Origin: Mycobacteriales bacterium
GTDB lineage: Bacteria > Actinomycetota > Actinomycetes > Mycobacteriales > CADCTP01
DNA: 39,068 nucleotides
NCBI GenBank assembly: GCA_035995165.1
Contig: DASYKU010000025.1
Span: 1 to 39,068, forward strand
Direction: 5' to 3'
Positions 38,785-39,068 of the stretch are shown piece by piece. A program made the position numbers and the translations under genes. A model generated the notes under the pieces. The model was not told where the DNA came from. It saw only the letters and a list, made by a program, of their open reading frames with translations, and searched no databases. Positions within the stretch are counted from its first letter, which is position 1, and every line of letters begins with the position of its first letter.

Positions 38785-39068
38785 TCAGCTCTTCTTGATG
38801 TAGGGACTCATCTGGTCGTTCTTCACGGCGTTGAACAGGGCCAACGCCTTGTCCCGGTCCGAGAGCACGACCGACTGGCCGTCGACGGTGGCGCTGCCCT
38901 TGTTGGGCATTGTGATGAACGTCAGGTCGTTGGAGCGGAGACTGCGGAAGTTCACCGCCGCGTCGGTCAGCGAGAAGCCCTTGTCGACCGTGACCGCCTT
39001 GGTGACCGCCTTGAGGAAGTTGTTGAGCTTGCTCGGGTTGGTCAGCACGCCGCTGCTCGACGCCTTCG
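38785..39068 (-). CDS. LCP (LytR-CpsA-Psr) family protein, C-terminal part
   Basis: The last 94 codons of a gene whose 5' end lies beyond the window; the frame stays open to the edge. The visible part, NFLKAVTKAVTVDKGFSL, then LRSNDLTFITMPNK and DGQSVVLSDRDKALALFNAV, matches the end of the LCP domain of actinobacterial proteins that transfer arabinogalactan, teichoic or other glycopolymers onto peptidoglycan at the outer face of the membrane. The terminal PYIKKS is short. The catalytic arginines lie outside the window, so the assignment rests on this segment alone. Confidence 0.75.
   Translation of the reverse strand, partial: KASSSGVLTNPSKLNNFLKAVTKAVTVDKGFSLTDAAVNFRSLRSNDLTFITMPNKGSATVDGQSVVLSDRDKALALFNAVKNDQMSPYIKKS

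Overview
This window is chromosomal DNA from a very GC-rich actinomycete. The evidence is a bacterial proteasome activator (Bpa), frequent GTG starts, regulator pairs of the helix-turn-helix/DUF5753 and DUF397 type, a DrrAB-like exporter and an LCP-family cell-wall protein. The family cannot be fixed from sequence alone. I see no tRNA, rRNA, CRISPR array, insertion sequence or phage gene. Apart from one regulatory block the content is mostly core metabolism and housekeeping.

Layout. Positions 1-3.6 kb: a DUF1707 membrane protein diverges from a quinone oxidoreductase, followed by a class V aminotransferase that lacks the desulfurase cysteine and by bpa. 3.6-6.5 kb: leftward serS, a HAD phosphatase and a lipoprotein zinc peptidase. 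6.7-9.9 kb: a Tat-exported DUF1800/DUF1501 pair closed by a 17-bp perfect hairpin. 9.9-12.3 kb: a small zincin, a GroES-like protein with a proteasome-type C-terminus, and a secreted peptidase. 12.4-16.6 kb: an AraC regulator, a VOC protein, pheA, and larB-larC for the nickel-pincer nucleotide. 16.6-21.5 kb: a 1233-residue HTH/nSTAND/WD40 protein, a DUF397 protein and an XRE/DUF5753 regulator. 21.6-24.2 kb: divergent fahA and hmgA (lower tyrosine catabolism) around a 42-bp nested dyad. 24.5-29.9 kb: def, malic enzyme, a secreted beta-helix protein, an MprF-like membrane protein and a rhomboid-like protein. 29.9-35 kb: an SDR reductase back-to-back with arcA, a SEC-C protein, an anti-sigma-type ATPase, a renalase-like flavoprotein and a cupin. 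35-39 kb: a DrrAB-type ABC exporter diverging from a MarR regulator whose 3' end is duplicated in tandem, then a rhodanese/GDPD operon and the end of an LCP gene.

Expression logic. At least eleven genes have a TAnnnT hexamer followed by exactly six bases and then the start codon; four more have seven or eight. This is the leaderless-mRNA layout known from actinobacteria. Five further genes start by overlapping the preceding stop codon (GTGA, ATGA or TGATG), and most of the rest have a Shine-Dalgarno sequence. This rule fixed several start codons.

The least explained items are the symmetric operator between fahA and hmgA, the GroES-like protein ending in a Leu-Tyr-Leu (HbYX-like) tail in a genome that also carries Bpa, the nSTAND/WD40-DUF397-XRE block, and the near-identical 18-19-base tails on two convergent genes.
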